A DNA stretch of 64,000 nt from positions 16,708 to 80,707 of the forward strand of contig NZ_OBQD01000022.1 in NCBI RefSeq assembly GCF_900220975.1, written 5' to 3'. The stretch is from Rhizobium subbaraonis (GTDB lineage: Bacteria; Pseudomonadota; Alphaproteobacteria; Rhizobiales; Rhizobiaceae). Both the position numbers and the translations under genes were made by a program. This document shows positions 1 through 9,046 of the stretch, piece by piece; position 1 is the first letter of the stretch; each line of letters starts with the position of its first letter. Under the pieces are notes generated by a model, which was given only the letters and a program-made list of their open reading frames with translations, was not told where the DNA came from and made no database searches.

Positions 1-1437
1 GTGGCGCTCGCTGACGCCAACATCTCGGTCCGCAAGGGCGAGGTGCATTGCCTTTTGGGCGCAAACGGCGCCGGCAAGTCGACGTTCCTGAAGTTGATTG
101 CCGGCGCTTTGTCGCCGTCCGGCGGAGAAATGCGCGTCGACGGACGCAAGGTGAGTTTTCGCGCGCCGGCCGAGGCCGCCACCGCCGGAATATCGATGAT
201 CTACCAGGAGTTGGATCTGGTGCCGCAACTGACGGTGGCCGAAAATCTCTTCCTCGGCCATCCGCCGCAGCGTTTCGGCTTCCTCGACAAGCGGACGCGC
301 CGGAACCGCGCAAAAGAGGCGCTGGCCCGCGTCGGGGCGACCTTTTCGCCGGAAGACCGGGTGGGCAGCCTGTCGATCGCCAACCAGCAGCTGACGGCCA
401 TCGCAAGGTCGCTGACCCGCGATGCCAAGGTCATCATCATGGACGAGCCCTCGGCTGCGCTCAACGAGACGGAGCTCAAAGCCGTCTTCCGCGTCATTCG
501 CGAACTCACCGCACAGGGCGTGGCCATTCTCTATGTCAGCCACCGGCTTGGCGAGCTGCGGGAGATCGGCGATCGCGTGACGGTGCTGCGGGGTGGTCAG
601 ACGATCGAGACCTTCGATGTCGCAGGCACCCCCGACAGCGCGCTTGTCGAAGCGATTCTCGGGCGCAACCGGACGCTCGTCGAACGCCGGCCACGCCCGC
701 CCGTGACGGGCGACGTCGTCCTGAAGGTCGACCGGCTGACGGCGGCGCAGGGCCTCGATATCCGCGACTTCGAACTTCGCCGCGGGGAGATTTCGGGGCT
801 GACCGGCCTCAACGGCTCGGGCCGGACCTCGTTCCTCAAGGCACTTTTCGGTGCGGAGGTCAGCGAGGCAAAGATGTCGCTCAATGGCCGGCCCTACCGG
901 CCAAAGGCCCCGCGCGACGCGATCAGGGCCGGGCTCGGTCTCGTCCCGGAAAACCGCAAGACCGAAGGCCTCATTCTGGATGCGCCGATCTATCGAAATG
1001 CCACGCTGCCCGCGATGCAGGGAAACTTCCTCGCCCGGCACGGCGAACTGAAGGCGAAAACCGTCCCGGTCCTCAGGCAACTTTCGACGAAGTATGGCGC
1101 GCCGGAACAGAAGGTCATCCAGCTTTCGGGCGGCAACCAGCAGAAGGTCGTGCTGGCGAAGTGGATCATCAAGGGCGCCAGCCTGCTTCTGCTCGACGAA
1201 CCCTCGCGCGGTCTCGACATCGGCGCCAAGGCCGACCTCTACCGGCTGGTGGAGGAACTGGCCGCCAACGGCGCCGCGGTGATCGTCGCCTCGTCGGAGC
1301 TGGAGGAGCTCTACGCGGCCTGCGACACCATCTGGGTCTTCCACGAGGGGCGGAACATCGCCCGGTTCGATCCGGCCACCACCGATCAGGACACGATCCT
1401 GAAGCATCAGATTCTCGGAGAACATCACCATGACTGA
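1..1437 (+). CDS. Sugar ABC transporter ATP-binding protein (RbsA/MglA type), 5'-partial
   Basis: Energises import of a sugar or nucleoside through the permease that follows. Two ABC cassettes are visible. The first has Walker A GANGAGKST at residues 20-28 and Walker B IIMDEPSAAL. The second has a degenerate P-loop (GLNGSGRTS), an intact LSGGNQQK signature and LLLLDEPSRGLD, the usual asymmetry of RbsA-type double ATPases. At 478 residues it lacks about 20 N-terminal residues of the family (the strand before the first P-loop), so the true start lies left of the window and the GTG at position 1 is probably internal. The end overlaps the permease start by 8 bases, and deoC and an aldehyde dehydrogenase follow in the same direction. 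Context suggests deoxyribose or a deoxynucleoside as ligand; that is inference. Confidence 0.93.
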   Translation: MALADANISVRKGEVHCLLGANGAGKSTFLKLIAGALSPSGGEMRVDGRKVSFRAPAEAATAGISMIYQELDLVPQLTVAENLFLGHPPQRFGFLDKRTRRNRAKEALARVGATFSPEDRVGSLSIANQQLTAIARSLTRDAKVIIMDEPSAALNETELKAVFRVIRELTAQGVAILYVSHRLGELREIGDRVTVLRGGQTIETFDVAGTPDSALVEAILGRNRTLVERRPRPPVTGDVVLKVDRLTAAQGLDIRDFELRRGEISGLTGLNGSGRTSFLKALFGAEVSEAKMSLNGRPYRPKAPRDAIRAGLGLVPENRKTEGLILDAPIYRNATLPAMQGNFLARHGELKAKTVPVLRQLSTKYGAPEQKVIQLSGGNQQKVVLAKWIIKGASLLLLDEPSRGLDIGAKADLYRLVEELAANGAAVIVASSELEELYAACDTIWVFHEGRNIARFDPATTDQDTILKHQILGEHHHD

Positions 1438-2431
1438 CACCGTGACGGGAGCTCCGCCCATGCAGCGTTCCGGACGCCGCCTCATCGATCTGGCGATCGA
1501 GTACAATTTCATCTTCATCTTCCTGGTCGTCGTCGCGATCGCGGCGATCCTGTCGCCCAACTTCATGACGCCAACCAACATCGCCAACCTGTTCCAGCAG
1601 GCGGCGGTCGTCGGCGTCGTCGCGATCGGCATGACCTTTGTCATCCTGACAGGAAACATCGACCTTTCCGTCGGCTCCGTGGTTGCGCTGTGCGGCATGC
1701 TCGTGGCGGTGCTGCTTGCGGGTGGCATGCCTATCCTGCCGGCGATCGCCATCACCATCCTGACGGGCGCGGCCGCCGGCGCGACGATCGGACTGATCAC
1801 CGCGCTGGCAGAAGTGCCGAGCTTCATCGTCTCGCTGGCCGGCCTGGTCTCCTTCCGCGGCGTCACTTACCTGTTGACCGACGGTGTGCCCGTCTCCGGG
1901 CTGCCGCCGAGCTTCGGGGCGATCTCGTCCACGATGATCCCGCTGTTTCCGGGCGCGCAGATCAGCTCGATGGGACTGATCTTCATCGTTCTGTGCATCG
2001 CTGCCGGCGCCCTGCTTCGCTTCACGGTCTTTGGCGAATCCGTCTACGCGACCGGCGGCAATGCAGAGGCGGCCCGCCTTTCGGGCCTGCCGACGAAGCG
2101 CATTCTCGTCCTCGTCTTCACCGTTTCGGGGATCATGAGCGCACTCGGCGGCATTCTGCTCACCTCACGCCTGCGCATCGGCCAGCCGACTGCCGCCCAG
2201 GGCCTGGAGCTCGATGCCATCGCTGCCGTGGTCCTCGGCGGCACTTCGCTCTTCGGCGGTCGCGGCGGCGTGCTCGGCACCTTCTTCGCCGTGATGCTGC
2301 TGCAGGTGCTGCGCAACATCTTCAACCTGCTGGGCCTCGGTTCGTTCTACCAGATGACCGTGACCGGTCTGATCATCGTCGCCGCCATCCTGCTCAATCG
2401 CTTCATCGACATCCGCCGCGGACGGGCCTGA
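1430..2431 (+). CDS. Sugar ABC transporter permease (RbsC type)
   Basis: Inner-membrane channel subunit of the ribose-type importer. The 333 residues are mostly hydrophobic, with about eight to ten membrane segments beginning near residue 25. The late GGTSLFGGRGGVLGT segment is the conserved cytoplasmic loop of BPD_transp_2 permeases that docks on the ATPase. It overlaps the ATPase gene by 8 bases and is followed 34 bases later by deoC, so the three are probably co-transcribed. The binding protein and possibly a second permease are not in view and may lie upstream. Substrate is inferred only from deoC and the aldehyde dehydrogenase. Confidence 0.93.
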   Translation: MTDTVTGAPPMQRSGRRLIDLAIEYNFIFIFLVVVAIAAILSPNFMTPTNIANLFQQAAVVGVVAIGMTFVILTGNIDLSVGSVVALCGMLVAVLLAGGMPILPAIAITILTGAAAGATIGLITALAEVPSFIVSLAGLVSFRGVTYLLTDGVPVSGLPPSFGAISSTMIPLFPGAQISSMGLIFIVLCIAAGALLRFTVFGESVYATGGNAEAARLSGLPTKRILVLVFTVSGIMSALGGILLTSRLRIGQPTAAQGLELDAIAAVVLGGTSLFGGRGGVLGTFFAVMLLQVLRNIFNLLGLGSFYQMTVTGLIIVAAILLNRFIDIRRGRA

Positions 2432-2465
2432 GCCCGCCGCCCAACGCCCAACGCTGGACATTGCC

Positions 2466-3419
2466 ATGACAGAACATTTCCCCCGTCCGGAGGGTTCTCC
2501 CCTCATGCCCGATTGGTTCGACGCCCACGCCGTCAACCTGAGCGCTTCCGAGCGGCGTGCGGCGAGCCTGCCGACCCGCCGCACCGTCAAGAAGGAGTGG
2601 CAGGCCGCCTGGCTCCTGCGGGCGATCACCTGCATCGACCTGACGACGCTGGCCGGCGATGACACGGAGGACCGCGTCCAGCGCCTGTGCGCCAAGGCTC
2701 GAACGCCGGTACGCGCGGACCTCCTCGAAGCGCTCGGCATCGAGAAGGTGACCGTCGGCGCGGTCTGCGTCTATCCGACGATGGTGGCGCATGCGGTAAT
2801 GGCGCTCGAAGGTTCGGGCATTCCCGTCGCCTCGGTCGCCACCGGCTTCCCCGCCGGCCTGACGCCGCTGCCGCTGCGGCTGGGCGAGATCCGCTATGCC
2901 GTGGAGCAGGGGGCGAAGGAAATCGACATCGTCATCACCCGCGAGCACGTGCTTAAGGGCGACTGGGCTGCACTCTATGACGAGATCAGGGCGATGCGAG
3001 AAGCCTGCGGCCCGGCGCACATGAAGGCGATCCTTGCCACCGGCGACCTGAAGACGCTGACCAATGTCTACAAGGCCTCGATGGTCGCCATGCAGGCCGG
3101 TTCGGACTTCATCAAGACGTCGACCGGCAAGGAGGACGTCAACGCCACCCTGCCGGTGTCGCTGACGATGGTCCGCGCGCTTCGCGACTACCGCGACCGC
3201 ACCGGTCAGATGGTCGGCTTCAAGCCGGCCGGCGGCCTCAGGACCGCCAAGGACGCAATGAACTGGCTGATCCTGATGAAGGAGGAACTCGGCACGCGCT
3301 TCATGATGCCGGATCTCTTCCGCATCGGCGCATCCTCCATGCTCGGCGATATCGAACGCCAGCTCGAACACCATGTCACGGGCCGGTACTCGGCCGCCAA
3401 CCGCCACGCGCTGGCCTGA
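2466..3419 (+). CDS. deoC: Deoxyribose-phosphate aldolase
   Basis: Cleaves 2-deoxyribose-5-phosphate to glyceraldehyde-3-phosphate and acetaldehyde in the cytoplasm. The class I aldolase motifs are clear: DFIKTSTGK carries the Schiff-base lysine (Lys217 here) and GFKPAGGLRT carries the second active-site lysine (Lys253). The entry CIDLTTLAGDD near residues 56-66 is the first barrel strand of DeoC. At 317 residues it is longer than the E. coli enzyme (about 259) because of an N-terminal extension of about 45 residues, a form common in Proteobacteria. It lies between a sugar permease and an aldehyde dehydrogenase with 9 bases to the latter, consistent with import, aldol cleavage and oxidation of the acetaldehyde. 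Confidence 0.96.
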   Translation: MTEHFPRPEGSPLMPDWFDAHAVNLSASERRAASLPTRRTVKKEWQAAWLLRAITCIDLTTLAGDDTEDRVQRLCAKARTPVRADLLEALGIEKVTVGAVCVYPTMVAHAVMALEGSGIPVASVATGFPAGLTPLPLRLGEIRYAVEQGAKEIDIVITREHVLKGDWAALYDEIRAMREACGPAHMKAILATGDLKTLTNVYKASMVAMQAGSDFIKTSTGKEDVNATLPVSLTMVRALRDYRDRTGQMVGFKPAGGLRTAKDAMNWLILMKEELGTRFMMPDLFRIGASSMLGDIERQLEHHVTGRYSAANRHALA

Positions 3420-3428
3420 GGAAAGACC

Positions 3429-5810
3429 ATGCCTTCCATCAAGGACATCATGCAAACCATGGAATATGGCCCCGCACCCGAAAGCAACTCCGAAGTCAAG
3501 GCCTGGCTCCAAGCCCGTTCGGCCGGGCTCGGCCACTACATCAACGGCAAGTTCACCACAGCCGAGGGCGAACTTATCGAGGTCTCCAATCCGGCGACGG
3601 AAGAGGTGATCGGCCGGGTCGCAAAGGGCAACGCCGGCGATGTGGACGCAGCGGTGCGGGCCGCCCGCGCCGCGCTGCCGAAATGGTCGGCGTTTTCCGG
3701 CCACGAGCGCGCGAAATATCTCTACGCCATCGCCCGCCACATCCAGAAGCGCGAGCGGTTCTTCTCCGTGCTGGAGACCATGGACAACGGCAAGACCATC
3801 CGCGAAACACGCGACATCGACATCCCGCTTGTCGCCCGGCACTTTTATCACCATGCCGGCTGGGCCGAGCTCGTTGCCGACGAGTTTCCGAACCATGCGC
3901 CGGTCGGCGTCTGCGGCCAGATCATACCTTGGAACTTCCCGCTGCTGATGCTGGCCTGGAAGGTCGCGCCGGCTCTGGCGGCGGGCAACACCGTCGTCAT
4001 CAAGCCTGCGGATCTCACGCCGATGACCGCCTTTGCGTTCGCGGAGCTCCTGAGCGAGATCGGGCTCCCGCCGGGGGTCGTCAACATCGTTCACGGCGAC
4101 GGCGAGACGGGGGCGGCGATCGCCGGGCACCCTGATATCGACAAGGTCGCGTTCACCGGTTCGACCGACGTCGGCAGGATCATCCGCCGCCAGATCGCCG
4201 GCTCCGGCAAGAAGCTGAGCCTGGAACTCGGCGGCAAGTCGCCCTTCATCGTGCTGGAAGATGCCGATCTCGACGCGGCGGTGGAAGGTGTGGTCGACGC
4301 GGTCTGGTTCAACCAGGGCGAGGTCTGCTGTGCCGGATCGCGCATCCTGGTGCAGGAGGGAATTGCCCCGCGCTTCTTCGAGAAGCTGAAGAGCCGCATG
4401 GCCACCCTGCGCGTCGGCGACCCGCTGGACAAGACCATGGATATCGGCGCCGTCGTATCGCAAAAGCAGCTCGCCCGCATCAAGGGCCTGCTTGCGACCG
4501 GCCAGGTCGAGGGCGCCACCCTCAATCTCGCGCCCGTCGATCTGCCGAAGCGCGGCGCCTTCTGCGCGCCCGGCTTCTTCACCGGCACCGCGCCGGCCCA
4601 CACCGTGTCGCAGGTCGAGATCTTCGGACCGGTTGCCACCAGCCTGACCTTCCGGACCCTCGACGAGGCTGTCTCGCTCGCCAACGACACGCGCTACGGG
4701 CTTGCCGCTTCGGTCTGGTCCGAGAACGTCAACCGCGCGATCGAGCTGGCAGCGCGGGTGAAGGCGGGCGTCGTCTGGATCAACGCGACCAACCTGTTCG
4801 ATGCCGCAGCACCTTTCGGCGGCTATCGCGAGAGCGGCTTCGGCCGCGAGGGCGGGCGCTCCGGCCTGCTCGAGTACCTGACGATACCCGCAGACAGGCA
4901 GGGCAAGACGCGGACGGCGCCGGCGCTTCAGCCGCAGGTCGTCCCGTTCACGGGCAAGGCCGACCGCCCCGACATCGACGTGACGGCTAAGCTCTACATC
5001 GGCGGCAAGCAGGTCCGGCCCGACGGCGGACAGAGCTACACCGTCTTAGGCAAGTCGGGCCAGGCGATCGGGCAGGCGGGCCTCGCCAATCGCAAGGACG
5101 TCCGCAATGCGGTGGAAGCGGCAGGCAAGGCGACGGGCTGGGGAAATGTAACCGGGCACAATCGCGCCCAGGTGCTCTATTTCCTCGCCGAGAACCTGAG
5201 CCAGCGTCGGGCCGAGTTCGTGTCGGCGCTTGCAGCAACCGGAGCAAGCCCGAAGCCGGAGGAGGAAGTGGAACTGGCGATCCGGCGCGCCTTCTGGTAC
5301 GCGGCGCAGGCAGACAAGTTCGATGGCGCCGTCACAGCGACGAAGTCGCGACATGTGACGATGACCGTCAACGAACCCTACGGCACCGTCGGCGTCGTTG
5401 CCGCCGACGAGGCGCCGCTGCTGTCGCTCTTGTCGCTGATCCTGCCCGCACTTGCACTCGGCAACCGGGTTGTCGCGATCGCCGCCCAGAGCCATCCGCT
5501 TGTCGCGACACGTCTCTACCAGGTGTTCGAGACGTCAGATATTCCCGCAGGCGTCGTCAATCTGCTCACCGGCGAGCGCGACGTGCTGGCGAAGACGCTT
5601 GCCGAGCACGACGACGTCGCTGCGGTCTGGTATTGCGGCAGCGACGAGGGTTCCCGGATGGTCGAAGCCGCGTCTGCCGGCAACCTCAAGACGACATGGG
5701 TTGATCACGGCAGGCTGCGCGACTGGCGCGATCCGCGCCAGGGGCAGGGCGGCGAGTTCCTGCGGCGGGCGTGCCAGGTCAAAACCATCTGGCTGCCGTA
5801 TGGAGAGTGA
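3429..5810 (+). CDS. Two-domain aldehyde dehydrogenase (ALDH16-like)
   Basis: NAD(P)-dependent oxidation of an aldehyde, most simply the acetaldehyde made by DeoC. Residues about 35-490 form a complete ALDH domain: IIPWNFPLLM, the general base Glu266 in LELGGK, and the nucleophile Cys300 in NQGEVCCAGS. Residues about 500-793 are a second, incomplete ALDH domain with a Rossmann-like half (GVVAADEAPLL, then AGVVNLLTGERDVLAKTL) but no catalytic cysteine block. This one-and-a-half-domain layout and the 793-residue length match the ALDH16 family; bacterial members keep the cysteine, as here. It is the last gene of the operon; an imperfect stem-loop candidate follows at about 5.9 kb. The role in deoxyribose use is inferred from the neighbours. 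Confidence 0.92.
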   Translation: MPSIKDIMQTMEYGPAPESNSEVKAWLQARSAGLGHYINGKFTTAEGELIEVSNPATEEVIGRVAKGNAGDVDAAVRAARAALPKWSAFSGHERAKYLYAIARHIQKRERFFSVLETMDNGKTIRETRDIDIPLVARHFYHHAGWAELVADEFPNHAPVGVCGQIIPWNFPLLMLAWKVAPALAAGNTVVIKPADLTPMTAFAFAELLSEIGLPPGVVNIVHGDGETGAAIAGHPDIDKVAFTGSTDVGRIIRRQIAGSGKKLSLELGGKSPFIVLEDADLDAAVEGVVDAVWFNQGEVCCAGSRILVQEGIAPRFFEKLKSRMATLRVGDPLDKTMDIGAVVSQKQLARIKGLLATGQVEGATLNLAPVDLPKRGAFCAPGFFTGTAPAHTVSQVEIFGPVATSLTFRTLDEAVSLANDTRYGLAASVWSENVNRAIELAARVKAGVVWINATNLFDAAAPFGGYRESGFGREGGRSGLLEYLTIPADRQGKTRTAPALQPQVVPFTGKADRPDIDVTAKLYIGGKQVRPDGGQSYTVLGKSGQAIGQAGLANRKDVRNAVEAAGKATGWGNVTGHNRAQVLYFLAENLSQRRAEFVSALAATGASPKPEEEVELAIRRAFWYAAQADKFDGAVTATKSRHVTMTVNEPYGTVGVVAADEAPLLSLLSLILPALALGNRVVAIAAQSHPLVATRLYQVFETSDIPAGVVNLLTGERDVLAKTLAEHDDVAAVWYCGSDEGSRMVEAASAGNLKTTWVDHGRLRDWRDPRQGQGGEFLRRACQVKTIWLPYGE

Positions 5811-5883
5811 ACGAGCGACGGGTGTTTCGAAACGCCAGGACGCTCATGGGACCTCCGGATCTATCGTCATCTTTGCGAGCGAA

Positions 5884-5919
5884 CAGCGGTCGAAAGTGCG
5901 GGTGGACCATCGACCGCTG
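5884..5919. other. Inverted repeat between the ALDH gene and the tauA remnant
   Basis: CAGCGGTCGA at 5884-5893 is repeated inverted as TCGACCGCTG at 5910-5919 with a 16-base spacer. It lies between convergent genes and could act as a stem-loop terminator, although no T-run follows it on either strand. An operator is less likely because no intact promoter-proximal gene adjoins it. Confidence 0.35.
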
Positions 5920-5939
5920 GCCGCCAAGGTTGCTGGGGC

Positions 5940-6437
5940 TCAGTAGGCGAGCTTGCTCGCATCCGTCACCCACTGCGTGGAAACGTATGGGCGATAGTCG
6001 GACAGGGCGGACGGAATCTTGCCCTGCTCCAAAAGGAAGGCGGACGTGTCGGCGACCGCCTTCACGGTGCCACCGCCGAGCAGCGCTTCGCCCGCCTGTT
6101 CCTCGAGCGTGGGGAACATGTAGCCCTTCAGAAGCGCTGGAACTTCCTCCTGCTTGGCGCCGGTAAGCCGCGCGATCTTTTCGGCCTCCGGCGACGTGGC
6201 GTTCCAGACGTCCGGGTCGGCGCGATAGGTCGCAGTTGCATCACCCGTTACCTTCACGAAGGCAGTGACGACATCGGGATGCTCTTCGGCGAACTTCTTG
6301 CTGACTATCCAGGCGTCGAACGTCGGCCCGCCCCACCCGGCAACGTCCGCCGAGGTCGCCAGCACCTTGCCCGACTTCTTCAACTCGGCAAGGACCGGAT
6401 CCCAGATGTATGCGCCGTCGATATCGCCTGCCGCAGA
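5940..6437 (-). pseudogene. tauA: Taurine ABC transporter substrate-binding protein, C-terminal remnant
   Basis: The reading frame encodes the C-terminal part of a TauA-type binding protein: GDIDGAYIWDP, then WGGPTFDAWIVSKKFAEEHP, and the tail YVSTQWVTDASKLAY. About 165 residues remain of a family that is normally near 335, so the signal peptide and first lobe are missing. Homology begins within about 10 bases of the stop codon of the flavin reductase gene, and the two frames are the same, separated only by that TGA. No ATG or ribosome-binding site precedes the remnant. I infer a deletion that removed the 5' part of tauA and everything between it and the flavin reductase gene. No tauB or tauC is nearby. 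Confidence 0.8.
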
Positions 6438-6986
6438 TCAGCCTGCCAGCGGCGAAAATCCGCCATATCGGCCGTTGTGATAGACAAGCGACTGTCCGTC
6501 GCCGATCGTCACATCCAGGACGCGGCCGATGATGATGCCGTGGCTGTGCCGCTCGATGATTTCCTCGACTTCGCAGTCGATGGCCGCCACTGCGCCGACC
6601 AGGACCGGCGCGCCGCTGAGACGCGTCGTCCAGGCGGCACCGTCATAGCGCGCTTCGCCCTTGACCCCGCCAACTCCGGCGAAGCGGTTGGCAATGTCGT
6701 GATGTTCTCCCGCCAGAATGTTGACGCAGAAGTGGCCGTGGCGGCTGATGACGGGAAAGCTGGAAGACGCGCGGTTGATGTTGACGATCATCGTCGGCGG
6801 TTCGACGGACAGCGCGGTGGCGGACGTCACCGTCGCGCCCGTGCGATCAGGGCCGACACCGGCCGTGATCACGGAGACAGCGCCGGCAACCGAACGCATG
6901 GCCGTCTTCAACAGAGCCGGATCGACGATCGCGCGCGTGCCGTGGTCGTCGTTGAAGCCGATGTTTGTCAGATTGGCCATGTTCAT
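6438..6986 (-). CDS. Flavin reductase family protein (HpaC/RutF-like)
   Basis: Probably an NAD(P)H:FMN reductase that supplies reduced flavin to a two-component monooxygenase. The flavin-reductase split-barrel fold is recognisable: MRSVAGAVSVITAG, then ATVTSATALSVEPPTMIVNINR, FCVNILAGEHHDIANRF and the C-terminal LVYHNGRYGGF. I choose the ATG at 6986 (MNMANLTNIG) because GGAG stands 6 bases before it; the frame stays open to 7061. It survives intact between two degraded genes, a 5'-truncated tauA and an FAD/NAD(P)-binding pseudogene, so its original partner oxygenase has probably been lost. A sulfonate or aromatic monooxygenase partner is conceivable but not in the window. Confidence 0.85.
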   Translation of the reverse strand: MNMANLTNIGFNDDHGTRAIVDPALLKTAMRSVAGAVSVITAGVGPDRTGATVTSATALSVEPPTMIVNINRASSSFPVISRHGHFCVNILAGEHHDIANRFAGVGGVKGEARYDGAAWTTRLSGAPVLVGAVAAIDCEVEEIIERHSHGIIIGRVLDVTIGDGQSLVYHNGRYGGFSPLAG

Positions 6987-7148
6987 TTCCGTCTCCGTCG
7001 TCGAGCCTTCGCTAAAGGCAGCATTTGAACGGAGAATGGAAGCCTGGATTTTTATTATCAACTAAATTTATGTATTTTATGCTTTGCTTGGCCGCCGGCT
7101 GATCATCCGGTGGCTGCCTTTTTGAGATCGGACCAGGAGCATGCAAGC

Positions 7149-8023
7149 ATGGCGGCCGCAACGGATAAAATCACTGGAGACAGGCTCCCCCGCAACGGAG
7201 GCATCCCAGTCGTAACTGCAATATCCGAACGGCCTGTCGTCGCAATCATCGGCGGCGGCTTTTCAGGCGCTGCCACCGCCTACCACCTCGCCGCGATGGG
7301 TGCAGATCCTGTGAGGATCATCGTCTACGAGCGGCAGCGCCCGTGCGTTCGGCCCGGGCACTGCTGCGGGTCGTGCGGCAAACGGTCAGGGAAGCCGCGG
7401 AACATGGGGTTACCTGGCATGCCGTTTTCGATCGGCTGCGGGTGCAGGGCGGGGACATATGGCGCGCGCTGCCGGACGCCGAACGCCGTCGCCTCGTCCG
7501 GTTCCTGAGACCCTATTGGGACGTTCACCGCTTCCGGATCGCGCCACAGCTGGAGGACGTCATCCGGCGCCGGCTTGACGCAGGCAACCTGACCGTCAAG
7601 GCGGCCTCCATTGCCGCAGTCCGGCGAGAAGAGAACGATGAAATCGTCGTCGTCCTGCGCCCCCGCCACGCAAAGCAAGAAATCGAAGCGCGCTATGATG
7701 CGCTGATCGTGACCACGGGACCCGGGAACAAATCCATCCTCGCAAGCCAGCCGTTCCTCGCGGGCCTTGCCGACGCAGGAATACTGCATGCCGATAGCGT
7801 CGGCCTCGGTATCGCAGTGGACGAGGACAGCCATCCGATCGGCGCGGACGGCGTGTCCTCACGGTCGCTCTATATCGCTGGACCGCTGGCGCGAGGCAGG
7901 TTCGGTGAACTGATGGGGCTGCCCCAGGTGACCGAGCACGCGATCTTCGTCGCAGAACGCATTGCCCGCGACCTCCGGCTCTCCGAAAGCCCCTCCATGG
8001 CGGCTCGCCGACAGGTCGGGTGA
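7149..8023 (+). pseudogene. FAD/NAD(P)-binding protein (COG4529-like), internal deletion and frameshift
   Basis: The 5' part (7149 to about 7335) encodes a dinucleotide-binding start, VVAIIGGGFSGAATAYHLA, followed by RIIVYERQ. The conserved 3' part (about 7335-8023) lies in a different frame and encodes the family C-terminus: WRALPDAERRRLVRFLRPYW, then DVHRFRIAPQ, a DALIVTTGPG strand and SLYIAGPLARGRFGELMG. Intact family members have about 450-490 residues; roughly 180-200 residues between the FAD-binding start and the conserved second half are absent. The breakpoint is near 7335-7345. This is a disrupted gene, not a short enzyme. GGAG stands about 10 bases before the ATG at 7149. Confidence 0.82.
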
Positions 8024-8197
8024 GGCCGGTTCGCCGACACGTCTCCTCAACCTTGTCTGGACAGCACTGGCCCTTCCGACCACGAAGAGGTCACGCTCCT
8101 GCATCGCCGCCTACGGCTTAAGGGGAAAAGACGGTGCGCGTCGCCGCTCTCCTGCGGGGACACTGCGGCCACCGGTCTAACGCTGCCGCAGCCCGGA

Positions 8198-9046
8198 TCA
8201 GCCCAGTTCCAGCGTGGTGACCGCAAAGACCCCTTCGAGCGCTATCGCCGGCGCGGCTCCCCGGTACATGCGGGCCGTGACGAAACTCTTCTGCATCCCC
8301 GCCCGGTCCAGAACCGCCACGAAAGATAGGCTTGTCTCCGGCACGTCAAGGTGAATGAGGCCCGGTCCGCACGCCTGCGCGAGGGACGCGAGCAATTCCG
8401 CCGCTCCGATCGCATCGACGGCAAAAAGCGGTCCGATCTTGTAGCCTTCCCGGCAGCGCCTGGCGACGCCGTAGCCGCAGACGTCTCCATCCCGAAGGAG
8501 AACGTGTGCGGTTCGTGGCGGCGCGAGCCATTTCGAGAGAAAGGCATGACGCTCCGCGGGAAAGAAGCGCCGGTCGAAGGCGTGGAGCGAGGCGAGAAGG
8601 TCAGGCGCCGCTGCGAGGATGGTGCCGCTCCGGCCAGCCGCCGGCGGGGCAGGGCGGCCCGACCAGCGGTAGGTTTCGTAGAGAGGCCGGAAACCCATCC
8701 CGGCATAGTTCTGCTGCTGCTGCGGAACGCCATCCAGGCCGACCGTGCGGCCGGCAAGATATGCCATTCCGGCGTCCCACACCGCTTTGCCATAGCCCTT
8801 GCCGCGCACATCCGCCCGGCAGATATAGAGGCCGATGAACCCGAAAGCGGGGCCGTAGGCGATGGCGGAGATGCCAGCCACCATCCGTTCTTCGACGAAA
8901 GCGCCGATGAAGCCTGCCGGATCAGCCGCCTGAAAGGCCGCCGCGTCGTCCAGCCCCGGGTTCCAGCCTTCGGCCGCAGCCCAGTCCAGAAGTTCCCCCA
9001 CCTCAGCCGGCTTAAGCGTCCGTATTGCGGGCTTCGTCGTGCTCAT
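8198..9046 (-). CDS. GNAT family N-acetyltransferase
   Basis: Predicted acetyl-CoA-dependent N-acetyltransferase. The N-terminal GNAT domain shows the acetyl-CoA loop RGKGYGKA at residues 81-88 after the strand FIGLYICRADV. The C-terminal half (about residues 150-282) resembles the second domain of YitH/HolE-type proteins (Acetyltransf_18), with AHVLLRDGDVCGYGVARR. At 282 residues it is a two-domain member. Its start overlaps the end of the racemase gene by 4 bases (ATGA), so it is translationally coupled and is the last gene of the operon headed by the spermidine-type transporter. The acceptor may be the transported amine or amino acid or a metabolite of it; nothing in the sequence decides this. 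Confidence 0.88.
   Translation of the reverse strand: MSTTKPAIRTLKPAEVGELLDWAAAEGWNPGLDDAAAFQAADPAGFIGAFVEERMVAGISAIAYGPAFGFIGLYICRADVRGKGYGKAVWDAGMAYLAGRTVGLDGVPQQQQNYAGMGFRPLYETYRWSGRPAPPAAGRSGTILAAAPDLLASLHAFDRRFFPAERHAFLSKWLAPPRTAHVLLRDGDVCGYGVARRCREGYKIGPLFAVDAIGAAELLASLAQACGPGLIHLDVPETSLSFVAVLDRAGMQKSFVTARMYRGAAPAIALEGVFAVTTLELG

Noticed and set aside
2403..4601. A 732-residue minus-strand frame over deoC and the aldehyde dehydrogenase gene
   Set aside because: It has no recognisable domain and mirrors codon-position bias of two well-supported genes.
5811..8197. A mobile element as the cause of gene decay
   Set aside because: No transposase, integrase, terminal inverted repeats or target duplications are visible; simple deletions explain the remnants.
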